From NCBI GenBank assembly GCA_004794785.1, contig SJOL01006475.1, forward strand, positions 584,822 through 648,821: DNA of 64,000 nt, written 5' to 3'. The stretch's first letter is position 1. The number at the start of each line of letters is the position of its first letter. Below are positions 22,983 to 37,889 of this stretch, one piece after another. This DNA comes from Opisthorchis felineus (Eukaryota > Platyhelminthes > Trematoda > Opisthorchiida > Opisthorchiidae). The translations under genes were made by a program, and so were the position numbers. The notes under the pieces were generated by a model. It searched no databases. It saw only the letters and a list, made by a program, of their open reading frames with translations, and was not told the origin of the DNA.

Positions 22983-25900
22983 CTGCGAAAGATTCGGGGT
23001 TCAAATAGAATATTAGCTTGGCAGAAACCCGAAAAATGCAACTCAAAAAGAACGGAATCGAGATTGGGCTGCCCAAGAGTTCCTATACTCCTCATAATTG
23101 GTGCGCTCCATTAAAACAAAAACCTGGACTGGTCAAGAGAATATGTGCGTCAACTAAGTTTACATATGCCCCCTCCATACGTACTGCAAAGTAGAGAGAT
23201 AAAAATCTTCCGTATCTAGTATCTCGACAAATTTTATCCTTCCAGGAAAAACAACGAATTTTTAATCCAATACGTCCTAACTTAGGGCATGTTCAGGCCT
23301 AAGGAGGACTGGCCAAATGATAGTTACACTGATGGGTCCATAAGTGGCACGTTAATTTATGTATGAATGCTTTTGTACGGTGCCAGCATCTTAGCAGTTT
23401 TACTTCAAATTAGTTGGGGTCCTGGCCTGTTTGTATATATCTAAGCTGCAACGTAGGTTTTTCTTAAAACGTTTGGCTACATTCCTCTTCGTCTGTCGGG
23501 CCCATTTCTACGGTGATTAAATGATGCGTATAGAAGTACAGCCCTTCAAATAAACTAGGCTCCACAACGACGGTGATGTCAACTGGCACGCACACATCTG
23601 CCCCTCATTTTACCAAATTAAGGATGTCAACCACAACCACATGGACTTGCCAGTTGAAATTTACTGCTTCACTGGAGTGTAACTGACTTACAAATTTGTC
23701 GACTTGGATAACGTAAAGATAACATATTTCACATGTTTCGGACTGAAACTAATGCAAAAAATTGAATGAGCTGCGCGATGTGATGACACAAATCTTCAGA
23801 GTTATCGGTAAACGTCTAAATAGAAAAGTTTATTGACTAATATTTTAAACAACATTAGTGATTTAATGGAAGGGGAAAATGGTTTGTAATAATATTTCCG
23901 TCGCTAAAAGAGAAAAAAACATTGAGATAGCCGACCAACATCGAAAACATGTACAAATTACTCATGAAAATAATCTGCCTAGAGTTAATGAAATTTTGAG
24001 TAGGACGCAGCTGATATTTGAGTTATGTTATTCTATGACTAAACGATTTACAAAAATACACGGAAAACAAGCGTGGTCCGGTCACAGAACCCTCTTGCTA
24101 GTGAAAAATATATTGTGAAAGTAAACAGCGCAGTGTTAAATTTTCCTAGCGGGTGCGGTCAGAGGCATTTGCCAGCTAGTGATAACACCGAGGTTGGTCG
24201 TGTTTTGAACTGTCAGCAAAAAATGGTCTAAAGTATTCAAAGTGTCTCTTACCTAATGCAAACGCGTCTCTACAAAATAACAATTAATTTGGGATACGAT
24301 TCGGTTTCAGGGCCTTTGAGGAACTCGATTTGCGTTTAGAAGACCTTCAGGATTATCAACTCTAACAGAAGCCTGAAGTGCGCTGATGGATTTCTGCGCA
24401 CAGAAGATCACGCCACATTGCGCTGTTGGCGCCTGCAACCAACTTAAAGACTTATAAGAGATGCTAAACCATAGTGGCACCTGTAAAATAAAGTCCAGCC
24501 GTCAATATAATCCAACAATATATACTCGTGAAGGAGGCCCATTTACAAAACTTAAGGCAGAATTTATCTCGTAATAAATCTTTAAACATTACTAAGTATA
24601 CTACCGATATCCGGCGAATTGGAGCTTTCAGGTGGTGCGCGTTGATTTTTCGGTTACTTATTACTTTCATAGTAAACCGATATGGAACTGAGTTTTCTAG
24701 AATTCTGGGCTTTAATCCATTGGTTCTTCTGTCTAAGGGCATAGGGTGAATAATTTATACACACTTTCTTCCCTTCTATAAAGTAAATACCTTTCTAGTT
24801 GATTTGTTCGTGTGTCATCTGGTAAGTCCACCTGCTTAAGAAATGAAGATGTTTTCCTATCATTGACAATGAACATATTGTAGCTTTTGAAATGTGAAGT
24901 TAAATTTTGTGGAAATTTTTGCGTCCTATATAAATACTGGCACCATATCACTGCCATCTGAAGTTTCTATCATTCAACCTTCAGAATCTACAATAATTAA
25001 AACAATACTGCAGATGCGCTTGATGTTAACACCACCCACACTGTGTTTTTTATTGAAATCCATATTTCTAACTTAAAAGGACGTCTATCGTCTCCAAATA
25101 ATAGGCCGTTGTCATACGCGCTTTTACTCTGCAACCAGTATGCAAAGCGAGCCACATCAGTGTGAAGTCATTTTGGTAACAAATTTCCAGGGTGCGTGCC
25201 GATGCTCCCGGTAATGTTGACAGTTGTGACAATTATGTTACAAAAGCAAACTAATGCAGATGATGCGAGTGTATGCTGAAAAAAATTTAGAGCGTTTCGC
25301 ACGTAAATAGGAAACTACAGGATACGCCTGCTGCCAAATGTCGGGTGGAAATTGTAGTCTCTTTTGAAGAACATTTCATCTAGCAAGCAGAAGTTATTTG
25401 CTCTGACTGATCCTGTTGAATTCGATTAAAGATCCTGGCAGTGGATGTGGTGAACAAAAAAACAGAAATTTAAACAGCTTGAAAAGAGCGGACGGAAGGA
25501 ATTCGCACCTGAAAATCTCTCTACATCCAGCGAGATATATCTAGCCAGTACTACAAGTTGCTTCATGTCCCAAGAACGCTGCTTGTCGTAGTAATTTTCC
25601 TGACTCTGTGACTTATGTTTGCACAATATCTACACAGGAGAGCATCGATATGGTCAATCAGGTGCCAGGTACCTTCTTAGCAGATCGTCAAAATGTTTAG
25701 ACAGCATGATATATACAGAAGATAAGACTATTTACTGTCAGTTTTACTCACTTTCCTCCACAATCATCTGACCACGCTGCAGTATTTCAGCCAATTAGCT
25801 AGGAGACATGGTCTCCAAAGTTGCATATAGAGATGAGCGCCAACATATTTGAGAGAATTGTAGAACACCAAGAAATGTGGTATGCATGAATATCTGGTTT

Positions 25901-28310
25901 TGAAAACCCAAAAAATAACTAACGAAATCCAACAAATTTCTTTTGCCTGGTTTAACATGTGGTAAGGTTGACATCCTAACATGCTGCTTGAATGAACTTC
26001 ACACTAGAAATTCCAAAGAGATAAACGTACACGCCGAATTACAAGCAGCCACCGACCATTCCTCCCTAATCTACGCTTATTGGACAATAAATTCTCAAAT
26101 ATTATGCACTGCAACAGAACAATTGCATCACCCTATACTAAACCGCTTTATGATATCCAATCTGTCGCGAAGCACCGCTGAACAGAATGTTCTACTTCTA
26201 TAGCCAAAAATGTGAGAGACAAAAAGGGGATGTTTGACGGAGCCTCTGTATGAGCCAAAGTAAAGCATAATTTGACACATTAAGGTAGGCCAACCCCCTT
26301 TCTGCACCTTCTGCTGACATATGGAGTATTTTACTTCTGAACGTCATCAAATGTAGTCATAGAAATCAACAACGCAAAGCCAAATAAGCCGTTAAGCTAT
26401 GAAAATAGCTGGTTTTATCCAAAGTTTAGTACTTCATATAAATCCGCTCCGGTGAATGAAGGTGTTACGCAGACTGGCTCTTCTAAGGCGGCCAAATTAA
26501 TGAACAGCCAACGTGGTATCAGCGTAAATCCAGCAGCAGACTTTATGGAGATATCACAATCAAACTTTTCAAATTTTTACAAATGCTTAAATAACGTGCT
26601 ACCTCAAGTCAATTTTTATTTTTATTTTCTGCGTCATTTATGTAGGGTGTATTAGGCCTGCGTTGTTAGTCCTTCATCATCCAATTGGATCAAAAACAGA
26701 AGTCTTTAAACATTTCTCTTCCTATACTTACCTTCGAGCCAATTTATGAAATCCAAAGAACTATATTCACCATGAAGCTTAACGTCTTCTTAACACAACG
26801 TCAGTTGATTTGAGAGGAACCGTTCCTACAAGCGCTCTTGAATCTGACGTGCTTCTTGACGTAAATATTGGTTCTCCTGCTGATTAATCTGGCAAAACCT
26901 CAGCTGCTTAAAAGCCGCATCACCAACGATGTTAGATCGTTTTTCCAAATCACCCGCATCCAAATTTCTGTTAGGAAACCCCTGAGGATTCGGTATAAAT
27001 TCGCTGATCCCTCAATATTTCGAAGGGTGTGGGGAACCAGCTTCCATAACAGATGTAAGAGTAAGACTATGTGCTTTAGAACAAAATGTTACTTCCCGCA
27101 GGGCTCCAAACCAACGAGTTTAATCGCCTGGGGACAAACCGAGACGAATAATCACCATGCTATGACGAAACACAATTTTTGGTGCTTTGGAACAGAAACT
27201 AAACTGAAATTCCACACTATGCGTATTAGTTAGAAAACGTATCACAGCCAGGAAAATAATACCGATGAAGATACATACATAAGACCTCTTCTAAAAGGAT
27301 ATTTTCAAGTAGAGATAAGTCTCAAAAAAATCACCTCGTACGCAGAATTGTGAAATTTATCACCATTCAGGCAGGGGACGCAGGCCAAAATGATAGATTC
27401 GATTTGCTAGAGCGGAGTTAAATCGGAGTCACATAAACAAGAAGTTTTAGCTCCCGGTTTCCTCATAAATGTTTGGGAAAGGACACTCCATTGCCATTCT
27501 TTGGGAGTTTGTTGAAACTGCCGTATACCCGTTGAATAGAATATGGGTTCCTTCCTTATAGTAAATAATGTAATAATAATGCAACAGAGGTTTGGGATTG
27601 TTGGTCTGACTCATAACACTAGAATCGGTCAACTCTAATTGACTCAGATACAAAAGCTTCCTTCAATTCCTATTGCACTTGTGGCATAAACGAATACGCT
27701 GGTAACTAGAACTTCCAAGTCGAAAAAGGATTAGAATACAATGGGCCAACAAAGCAAAGATTCTTATCTAAATGCGATTAGTCTGAGCAGTGAGAAGAGA
27801 GAGTAGAGTACCTCCGAGGAACTCCTGAAAATCGGTTGATCAGACGTTGTTATGCTTGCTAAACAGAAGGTAATCTCGGATGGTCGTCAGAATTAAGTTA
27901 CCTCTTGAAACATGCTTCGGCGTCTTCTAATATGGCAGAACTACCCCTTCAATAGTCGGAATGAAAGGGCAGGTCAACAACGCATGTAATGTGAAAAGAT
28001 ACGCATGGTGATACGACCCATAATGTGTTGTGGTACAGCTAACGGTCGTAGGCTGGGTTAATAATAGGCTAGCTGCTGGTGAAGGTTACTTCAGTATCTG
28101 GGGACCGGCCTAAATTTAAAGTGTTACTCCTGGATGAGTCACAGCGTTGGATTTTGGAATGTACCCAAATTTGGATGTGAGGAGCGAGAGATTTAAGGCG
28201 AAGATGCGCTGACTGGATATGGTGGCCAATGGTTCAGAATACTGCTTGCTTACCACACATTAGAGAGGATCAGTACCACTAAGTTTCCAAAGTTCAAAGT
28301 GTTTTCAAAA
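22983..28310. other. long stretch with no assignable gene
   Basis: Short ORFs only, the longest being 26868-27233 (+, 121 codons), which shows no domain. No tRNA, rRNA or transposon motif was recognised. Confidence 0.35.
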
Positions 28311-28435
28311 TACAGTCATTTGCAAAGAAATTTGGCTTTGCGAGAGACTCGCCTGAGACCCAGCTGAATCTCTCGTTTGTGGTGTTTCCAAGTGTTTGCT
28401 TTGCTGGTTAACCGCGCTACTTGCTACGTGTGCTA
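28311..28435 (-). repeat. dispersed repeat, copy 2, with hairpin core
   Basis: This is the inverted partner of 3104-3228. On the minus strand it reads CACAAACGAGAGATTCAG, then GCTGGGTCTCAGG, then CGAGTCTCTCGCAAAG and TTTGCAAATGA. The same CGAGAGA/TCTCTCG hairpin arms are kept. The flank further upstream on the minus strand keeps only patchy similarity, up to a shared CGTAGCAA. An 82-codon minus-strand ORF at 28305-28553 passes through the repeat; I regard it as incidental. Confidence 0.6.
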
Positions 28436-31400
28436 AATAAATGTGCTCGCAATAGGTACCAAACATAGAGATTGGGTTCAGAGCACTGTTAACTTTGCTG
28501 TTAAGCTTGGTAACGTCCGCAATTTGCGACAATTTTTTAAAAAGCGTCATCACATTACTATTTCAGAGCATTTCGAAATGCAAAGTAAGTTTAGAGCCTA
28601 GTGTCGTCTAACCGATCTCATTTGGCAGCTTGATTGCAACTTTGTTTATCTTTTACGCCAAAGAAGTAGTGAAGAAAATTCTAAGACGGAGAACACTATT
28701 TGCAAATGCATATAGTCAAACACGTTGTAAAGGAGGATTTTGACTTAAGGCACTTGAGTACGGTTCAACAAATTTTTCGGATGAATTCACAAGTTTTGTG
28801 ACTGATGGGCTTTGACAAATAACTGTCTCCGTGCAAACATAAATCATACCATTTTCAGCGATGAAAACTGAGGTCTAGATTGTCTACGGAAGTAACAGAT
28901 GATAGCAAAGCTGAATACCTAGTAAACCCTGTCTGATAACGCGGTCTGAGAATACTATAGAAAACATGCAGAAAAGATGCAGCAGCTGAGAAGTACAGAC
29001 CGAAATTTGACAAATTCTCTTAGATGTGATCAGTCGTGAAAAGTATTTTTTCCGCCAGACTTTTTTTCAGACAGGTTCTTAACTTTTGCTTCCCCACTGG
29101 GAGGGCCGATAAAATTTCCACTGTTCTAGTGTAATATCTGAATGCAGATCCGCTAGGGGAATGTCGAATAAAGACGAATTATATAGTGAAAACCTCTGCA
29201 GCAGCCAAGCCATAGGGACGAAGTCACTCATGAATTTAGTTAAATGAGTTTGTTTGTATTGTTGGTAACACTAGTGAGAGCAGATCGGTTCTCCTGTTCA
29301 TACCTGCGGCCGTGCTCTACTATCACGATTGAGTGTTGCTGTCGTTGCTGAAGCTTCAGTATAACACTCGGGCCACAACAATGTTTGTGGTATACAAAAC
29401 TTCATAGGGCGACTACTACCGGCTGATCCAGTCGGCTGAATGAGTGATTTCGCCGTATTTACCTGACCTATTTCACTTTTACGATAACACACAAGCATGC
29501 ATACATACAACCCTAAATCTTCCCATCAGGAATTAAACGTATGAATTAAAATTAGAAGCAAGGGACATAATAAAAACTGAGCCAATCAACCGAATTCACT
29601 GCACTTCGCCAACGTAATTTATGTAAATATTTTGGACAAATGACAGGAAGTGAAACCAGGACTTCCGAAGAAGCCCGAAAATAAAAGTAATGGATGAGGT
29701 CAACATGGTCTTTACAACTGAATAGAACCCATCGATTTTTCAGCTTTCTTTTTTATGAAGGATTAAATGACGGCTTTGTGGTTATCTTTAGTTGTCGTTC
29801 TTGTAATACTATGAACAAGCTTCAGGCCTTCCGGGTGTACAAACGTTTTGACGAACTCGGAATACCCGTAAACCCATCAAGTGCTAACTGTCCTTCGTAC
29901 ATTTGTCAGTGTTTGGTATGGGCAAACTAGCGGACAGTTTTGGTACTTTGGCTGTCGTAATCCATAAAAGGAAATGCCATTTTTGGAAGGCGGTGAATCG
30001 CCGAATGACATGTATCTGTGTGTGTAGAACCAGTATTTTCTGATCCAATTTTATCCATACCGCCTATCTCCGGTGCGCATCTGTATTTCTGCCCAGTAAA
30101 CATGGACACAGATCTGGCTACGCAAGTACTTATTAGAAGCGATAAAAACGATTGTTCATTCGCCAGGTAAATTCTCTGTTTCGTGGCTGGTAATTCGCTG
30201 GAATGGAGAATTCATTGGAAGGTCACGGTGCAAGGCATAGGAAGTTTTATTTCAAAGACAGAGTAAATATTGCTTGCACCAGTGAATGCAGTCAATGAAA
30301 TGCTACGCAGAAAAGCAATACATTATCGCGCAAAATTCAATATCCCACAAGGAGCTAATAGCTTTGCCTCGAACAGGATACCACGTAGACTCCATCCTTA
30401 TGGTTAATGTGTAACAATTATTATGAAGATCAAATAATGGGAAAACATTAAGTCAACTCGGTTCAGTTTATTATGGTTTTCTATCTGCAAACTTAACCAA
30501 TAGGTGAGACAATTGAATAAAATAGAGTTTTAATAGGAAATTATATGAGCATTGTTGGTGTAGGTGGTGTTCTTACCGTGTTGAAAAGTTTAAGGACAAA
30601 CAAACAGAAAAACCAGAAAAACGTGAAAGGAAAAAAATAAAAAATAATATCAAATTGGTATTACGGTGGCGTAACAAATAAGGAAATTCGTCCCAATTAA
30701 TGGGTTTCTATTTACACAGATAACATGCTATGCTTATCGTCTATCGCGCAAAACGTATATTTAAACAGAGTTAAATAGAAATCATGTAGAACAAAACGTA
30801 GGTAGAAGGCAGATTCTCCGAAAAATTGAGTAAAAACATAAAATGCTTCGGTTTGCCACAGAAAAGTCACAAAATTCAAACAGGATTTTCCTTCTAGAGA
30901 GAACTGCTTCAGTCATGATGGGTGTCCAATATGAGATATCCTGAAAGAAATATTGGGAACCAACATGGACTGTCAATTCTAGCTGAGTGACCTTAGTGCC
31001 TCCTGTACAATAGCGTAAAGGCCTTTACGGTCAGTGAAAAAGGGCAAGTATATCACTTTGCAAAATCACCGTCAAAACGAATGACAGCACATGCGTTTTT
31101 TCTCAAGCAATCACTCTTCCAAAGGGAATTTCTTCCAGATTCTACCGGCTTGTAAAAATTTTTTTATGTACTGAAAGCCAGCATTCGGCCAGTAACTCAC
31201 CTGCAAGTCCACCACACCAGTCATTTATATGAATTTGTTGCTAGATTATTGGCATGTTAGTTGGGTTCTTACAACATTAAGCATAATAGAACAGCCGCAA
31301 AGTCCAAGAACACCAAAATCTTGGGCACCGTTATTGAATAAATGAAAAAAATGTTAAGAGCTTGCGGATTTGTCACCACTATTTGCCCCCGCTGTTCCGT

Positions 31401-34400
31401 CTACGAGAGAAATGCAAGACTTTAAGGTGAACTTTGTTCTATTCTCTTCTGTAGAATAATAATATGCCTCCATTTGGAAGCAAAGGAAGGCTTAAAACGT
31501 TCAAAAATTGGTCAGTGTTAGCTGAAGAATGTAACTTTGAGCAGGTTGCAGAAAACCGCAGAAATATCAGGCAGTGAGCGGTGGTGGAGCCCCCGTCTGG
31601 ACATATTTGTTGCTTCGAAAGAGCCTGATCACAGTGATAAAATCTAACAACACAGCATCGCTGGATGACTGGAGCCTGAGTAAAGCCTGAAGAACCGCAG
31701 TTTTTTAACAATAATGAGAGTTTAAATAGTCCATTGAGCACCAGTGTCCTCTGGGGAATGCTTATGAGGTCAGACATTGCTCATGATAGGTGGATAAATA
31801 TCCCTCCAATTTTCACCAGATTAAATGCTTAGAAGAAATTAGGTCCACTTATTGCATGAAATCCTTTACAGCACACTTGTCTGAACTTTCGCCTGATGTC
31901 TAGATGGAAACTATTCAAACAGTTGGCAGTCTGCTCAAAACAACTTTCTTGTAGACCGACGTAACCACACTGTTTGTTGACCTGACTGAGCAGCGATCGA
32001 TAGCAACTTTGCTTGTGGCAACTGAGATAATAGATGCCGTAGCTCGGTTTTGGCTCGTTGGGTAGATGCTCCATAAAAACCCCGGTATACATTCATTCTT
32101 TTGGTCTACTTTTGAAAATTTGAATAAAGGAGGCGGTCGCCTCAAATTTTTCCTCCCAGCTCCTATCAGAACTTGGTCCGTTTTGTCCTGTTGACCATCC
32201 TTATTGGGAAGGAGGGCATCATCTACTCAGTGGACTTGTCTTAAAATTTGTGTCTGGAAGTGCGGTTTATTCCAGATTTTACGTTGTGATCTGTGTGATA
32301 AATCCTAAATAGTAATTTCACTGACGCCGCTTCAAAATATTCGTTTTATTTTCTACAGAATTCGAAATATTGTTAGCTGAAGGTTGAGCAATAAGCGGAA
32401 CAAGCCGGACAAAAGCTGATCACTATATTTCGCAGAAATCAAAAGGCCGTCAAAAAAACAATATCAGAGGTCCTTAGTCCCTTTATGCGATAATCAGGAA
32501 GGACGAATTTCTAGGATGAAGAAATCTGAAACGCTTGGGTTCAGAAACGTACAAGGTACAGTTCTAAAACTACGTTGGTCGAACTAGAGAGATGCATTCC
32601 AGCCAATGAAACAAAAGAAAGGTGTAAAGAAGCCAAAAACAGAAGGATAAACCAGATAGTTTATTGGTTAAAATATACGTCAAACTAAAAATAACCTTAT
32701 CCACCAATTGGATACACGGAAGGTAGCCAACATCGTAAAAAGATAGGGAAAGACTATTCACATAAGAAAACGAGTCACTAATAAAGAACGAAGGTGTCCC
32801 ATTCACCAATTGGATGCAAGGACATCATCATAATTTGCCAATGAATCCCGACCAAAATAGAGAAGAAGCCTCTAACTTTGTAGGAATTGGACGCTGACTC
32901 CCAGCTAAACAAACCCATGGAACAGACAGTAAATATCCACCAAACGATGCACTGATTCCTACAACTTTTGACAAAACGTTTTTGATACAGTTGTCTAGCT
33001 GTGCTGCAAATTCGCCGGGACAGTTTTAATTTGAATGCATCCTTGTTTAACCATTTGAAAACTGTAACACTGGAGATATGAATAGGATTGCAGATTCTGT
33101 CACTTTTTACTGGCAAGACAAATTATTATTCCAGCGCTGTTAAAACTCTGATCTGATCAACAGATTTTAACAGTTGGGTCTTGCAGTACTAACCCTAATC
33201 AGGCTTTTACTAGTTTTGATTCTAGCTGAAAGCCTTTGGTGAAACGTAAACGTGTGGCTCTATTGTTCCACCCAACTACCTTTCGAGAGGTTTTCTCCAA
33301 ATAAGGGACAGCACTTTTCATCTTACAAAATAGCTTCAGCTAAAAATGTTTTTCAGGCAGATGAAAAATGAGAGGAGTTCTTTTGAATGGTAACCGGAAG
33401 CAACTGGTAGTGGTATTCGGGTGAATAAAAACCGTACAATATCCTGTGGTGGCAACTGAACGATACTTTGCACATCTCCTTGTGCATCATGACAAATGTA
33501 GAAAAACGAATAGTTGTTCAGGTGCCCAGAGCAGTTCGACATATTTTCGGAATTGTGAGCAATCATTCTTTGATCAGCCAAGTATGTTGTCTTTGGAAAG
33601 TTTACCCACAAGTTGAACTAAAGTGTTTGTGAGGAATTTAAATTGTAATCAATCGGTTACGTCGTATTAAAGCTACACTGCAAAATTACACAGTGTAACT
33701 CGCCGATGCCGACTGCTGACATGTAGCTGGATGTGGTGGAACGAGATAAATCTAATTCGTGGGAGATAGCAATTAAAATTTAATTGCAACAGAACCGACA
33801 TGATCCTGTCCTTTGATAAGAGAAATTATTTAGTAAATCCAAATAAAATGCACTCTGTGCCACATTTAACTGTTCAGTCAATTCAGAAAGACTCAAGTTG
33901 TCTGTACCTTGATCTTAACAGTTCCTGTTCTGCCACAAACAAGTTCAGAATCATCATATTCTTATATCGGTACCGTTACAATGACGGAGAGTACGAAATA
34001 AGTGAAGCTAAAACTTGCTCCGACTGCAAACAATGTGAACAGTCTCAACGAATTCAGCAGTTTACGTCCAAAACGAATTAATCTGGAACAGCAAGATGTT
34101 TCGCGCTAATCAGTCGCACATTCAATACTGCCAAAGAACCTTGTCGATTCTGACTCAAAGTTTGGATTGTCAGCAAACGTTTGCCTGGAGTAGGCTGGTA
34201 CATCGGCGTCACAGTTAAACGGTACACACGCTAGGACTACTTGAGGAACTGACGCTTTCAAGGAGCAATTGGGTGATTTGTACTGGGTGGACTTGGTTTC
34301 GCGTTATACACGTATATTAACATCCCTCTGAGATGAGCATCTTACTCTATCCTCTACTATGTGCGACAAAATTGCTACCCTGGAGAAATAATAACATGGC

Positions 34401-37400
34401 ACGAAACAAAGGGAAATTCGAGTAAGCTGAGCACAGCAATACCTTAGTACACCACCATTCCGAGTCCGCGTGATCCCTACTACAAGTGGCTCAAAACATC
34501 TGAAAGGACATTATATGTATCCGATTCCTGCTTTGAGCCCGTCCTGTGTAAATTGTGTTGCTGTTCGTGGAGCCTGTGCTTGATGCTTCATGCAGATGAT
34601 TGGCCGTTGTCTCCGTTTCTTTGTACTCTAGTACAGTACTTACACGTATATATTGTAACCAATAACGTAGCCAAATGCGGCACTGCTGAAATGCAGAAAT
34701 ATACGCTTCAAATTGCACGTATTCAATGAACCTTTTCAAGTCACATCTAAAATGGCTATATATCGAACTCTATTGCTAAGTACAAACGTGTTTGAGAACA
34801 CTCCGCACATTCGCGGCCCATTTTTGTGGCCCACATCGTGGATAGTTTTAACATTATTTATGAAATTCGCTTATTTTTACCCCACTATTATTAACCGCAT
34901 TACCCATCTTTACAAACCGAACAGTTTCAAGCATCAAAGTCTGATGGTTATGATGCTAGTACTATAAGTTCGAGGCTCGACGGCCTGATAACACGGTGTA
35001 AGCTGGGCTTTAGTTGCCACCTTTTTGAATTTTCGAGGGCAGGCTCATTAGATTGTAAACTGAATATCAGTCAGACATCGCGCATCATATTGCTTGTTTG
35101 GGTCCTAATTTTTCGGCTATCCGTAGATACATCAAACAGTTTTGCAGGTTTCAGTGCTGTCGTTTGAATGACAGCAAAATAAAGAGTTAATATTTTCCTG
35201 CCCCCGAGTTGAGCCTGAGGTTAACTGTGATATAGGCAATCCCAAATTATTGGAGTTACCGCTGACGGAATGAATAACCCCACTAGGATTCTTGATTAGG
35301 CAGCATAGTAAGGATTGTCAAATGGCATGCTTCACAAAGAACCGGCTCATTTAGTCTCTGTAGTACGACCTAACAGGATTTGAGTCATATGGAATCAGTA
35401 TCAACTCTTCAAGGGTGCCCGGAAACAGCTCACCGGACTGAGAAGATTAAACAAAACGAACTGAACAGCGCACCGCAGCGACCGTCTATGAAATACGGCA
35501 AATCTCAGCCAGTTGAAGGTTTGTTTTATAACAAAATCCATGTCGCACAGATTTTTCTGTTTGGCTTGAGAAATGTAAGATCTTAAATGCAGCTAGATGC
35601 AGGCTTGTTTTATCCACTCACTATGCACATTTATGTGCTCTATAAGGGACTTATGAAGATTGCGACTGTTATGAGTTAAAGTCCTAATGATAACAGGCAC
35701 ACAATTGTTTCAGGCTTGTTTGTTATTTGTTCAGTCGCCGCAGACTTCCGACCGATGTAACAGCAAATGTTCCAGCCCACCCATTGCCTCAACAGGGCGA
35801 CCAAAACTTTATGGGCAGTCGTTTTTAGCTAAATTCGTGCACAAATTGTGATCAGTAGCCTGCCATTTTTTGCTCATTGTATTTCATCGTAGTTTTCCCG
35901 TTGCTTTGGCGTTTCTTCTCATCAGCTGAAGTGACAACGGATAAACATTGAGATCTTCCGAAATGTAATGCTGTATAGTTGGAGCTCCCCCTGCAACCTG
36001 TTAGGAAGTATAGGGCTCATCACTCCAGTGTGACTAACAGATGGTTATTGCTATCGAACAGTCACTCATATCTCCATACATGAATGTCTAACAAAGGAGA
36101 CAAGTGCGAGAAAAGGTTTCTGTTTGTAACGTACAAGGAATCAAACTAAAGTGTTTTCAACCCCCTGGTCACTTTGAAAACCGATAACGTAACATATGGG
36201 CATTGTTTTGAGTCGGGGTTTCTCGGATGATGGAGGGATTGTTCGGTATCATTACAAGAGGCTTCTCATGAGCATCAACAAGTATTTTTGCAAGTGTAAA
36301 AAAACTAAAGTATCAAGATTTCTTGGCTCTTTGCTATACTACGCAACCTTGAAATAAAAACGATTGAAACTGCTGGGTCCTATAGTGGTGGTCTTCCGAA
36401 AGTGGATTCTATGGTAGCGCGTTTTTCTCTTGTATCTTCGTACCTGACCGCCTGTGTGCAGAGAAGCTTCTGAAAATTTTGTTTTTCTCAAGATTTGGAA
36501 AGCAGCACTCATTTTTTTCCAAAATTTTGACGTTTTAAGGCACAATTTAAGTAAATCATTCAGCGACCTTTTCTCAGAAAATAAACCATTTTTTATGGCA
36601 TGCAGTAATGAACCGGATTAAATTACAGTCGCAACTCAACGAGCACGTTAGGTAACTATAAGCGGAATGTCTGCAATATACATACCGAAAGTATACGGCA
36701 AATGGGACTACACCCAAGTTCAGGGGCACTTTCATAAGCTCTCAAGTTAGGTCCCGCAGAAATATTGTGATTCTTCCTCAGAGAAGCGTGTCCTACTACT
36801 ATGTCCACTGGAACATCGCGCCTAACAAATTTTTCATGTTACCTGATCCGAAAGAATTCTCAATTTTAAGTAAAACCATGTTTGATATGAATAAGAGAAT
36901 CTATTGTCTATCGTTGTGCGGAATTGCGAATAAAATTACATGCGCACTCAGGTTGACAGTAAAGTTGTCAATTGTTCAACCGCTGACAGCCATTTTTCAT
37001 CCTCCTAACTCGATACATTGTATTGTTTTGGATTTCCACACACCACCGACTTTTCCGCAAAATATGTCTGATAACCGAGGGGAAAATGTAGCGCCAGCGT
37101 AAAACAGATAAATTGAGAAATGCGGAAATGGTTTAGGTTTCTTTGCGTTTTAGCTGACTAGAACCGGCTTTGTCACTAACGTATGTCTATCGGCCTCAAG
37201 CCATCACAGCCTGACAAATTCTCCTACCTTACCTTAACAGAAAGAAGCAGTACGCCTAAGTGCAGAAATCATAGATAAGCCACCAGCAACATAACTATAA
37301 GCTTGTGTTTTATTCATCAATGTCCTGTTTGCAAAAAACATGAGAATGGAAATTTTAAGACATCTTAGACCTTGCTAATAGGTCGAAGGGTCTTCTTACT

Positions 37401-37603
37401 TTGGCAACTTGGGGGCTCACTGAAATAGCCGACGTTTGGTTCCGTTTGCATCTATCTTTGATTGCTTATTACTCAAAACATCAGTTTACAAATTTATCTA
37501 CTTACCGGGAGAACAGCTTCGTTAACCTTTGTTATGACGTCTATCCATTTGTCCACATACTTGTCTATCTATATATCTCCTTTTTTTCTGTGTATCTCTC
37601 TGC
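28436..37603. other. long stretch with no assignable gene
   Basis: Many short ORFs occur (for example 31439-31777 (-), 32778-33116 (-), 36767-37102 (+)), none with a domain I can name. An A-rich patch lies at 30595-30650. A somewhat GC-richer block at 29300-29470 and another at 35740-36040 may be old transposon pieces, but I found no readable motif. Confidence 0.35.
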
Positions 37604-37649
37604 CTGTCTGTCTGTCTGTTTGACTGTCTGTCTGTCTGTCTGTCTGTCT
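37604..37649. repeat. TCTG tetranucleotide microsatellite
   Basis: A run of CTGT/TCTG units, with one interruption (GTTTGACTG), is preceded by a pyrimidine-rich TCTA/TATC stretch from about 37540. It runs directly into the assembly gap, so its true length is unknown and the repeat probably caused the gap. Confidence 0.9.
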
Positions 37650-37889
37650 NNNNNNNNNNNNNNNNNNNNNNNNNNNNNNNNNNNNNNNNNNNNNNNNNNN
37701 NNNNNNNNNNNNNNNNNNNNNNNNNNNNNNNNNNNNNNNNNNNNNNNNNNNNNNNNNNNNNNNNNNNNNNNNNNNNNNNNNNNNNNNNNNNNNNNNNNNN
37801 NNNNNNNNNNNNNNNNNNNNNNNNNNNNNNNNNNNNNNNNNNNNNNNNNNNNNNNNNNNNNNNNNNNNNNNNNNNNNNNNNNNNNNNNN
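37650..37889. other. assembly gap (240 N)
   Basis: An uninterrupted run of N. The two ORFs that appear to span it are artefacts of translating N as open sequence. Confidence 0.98.

Noticed and set aside
32717..32732. GGAAGGTAGCCAA, similar to the 28S rDNA region near the R2 target
   Set aside because: Only about eleven bases match; the flanks do not, and it is 18 kb from the R2-like relic.
35905..35945. Minus-strand CTGATGAGAAGAAACGCC resembling a hammerhead
   Set aside because: Stem II is absent, and no sequence pairs with the 5' flank to make stem I.
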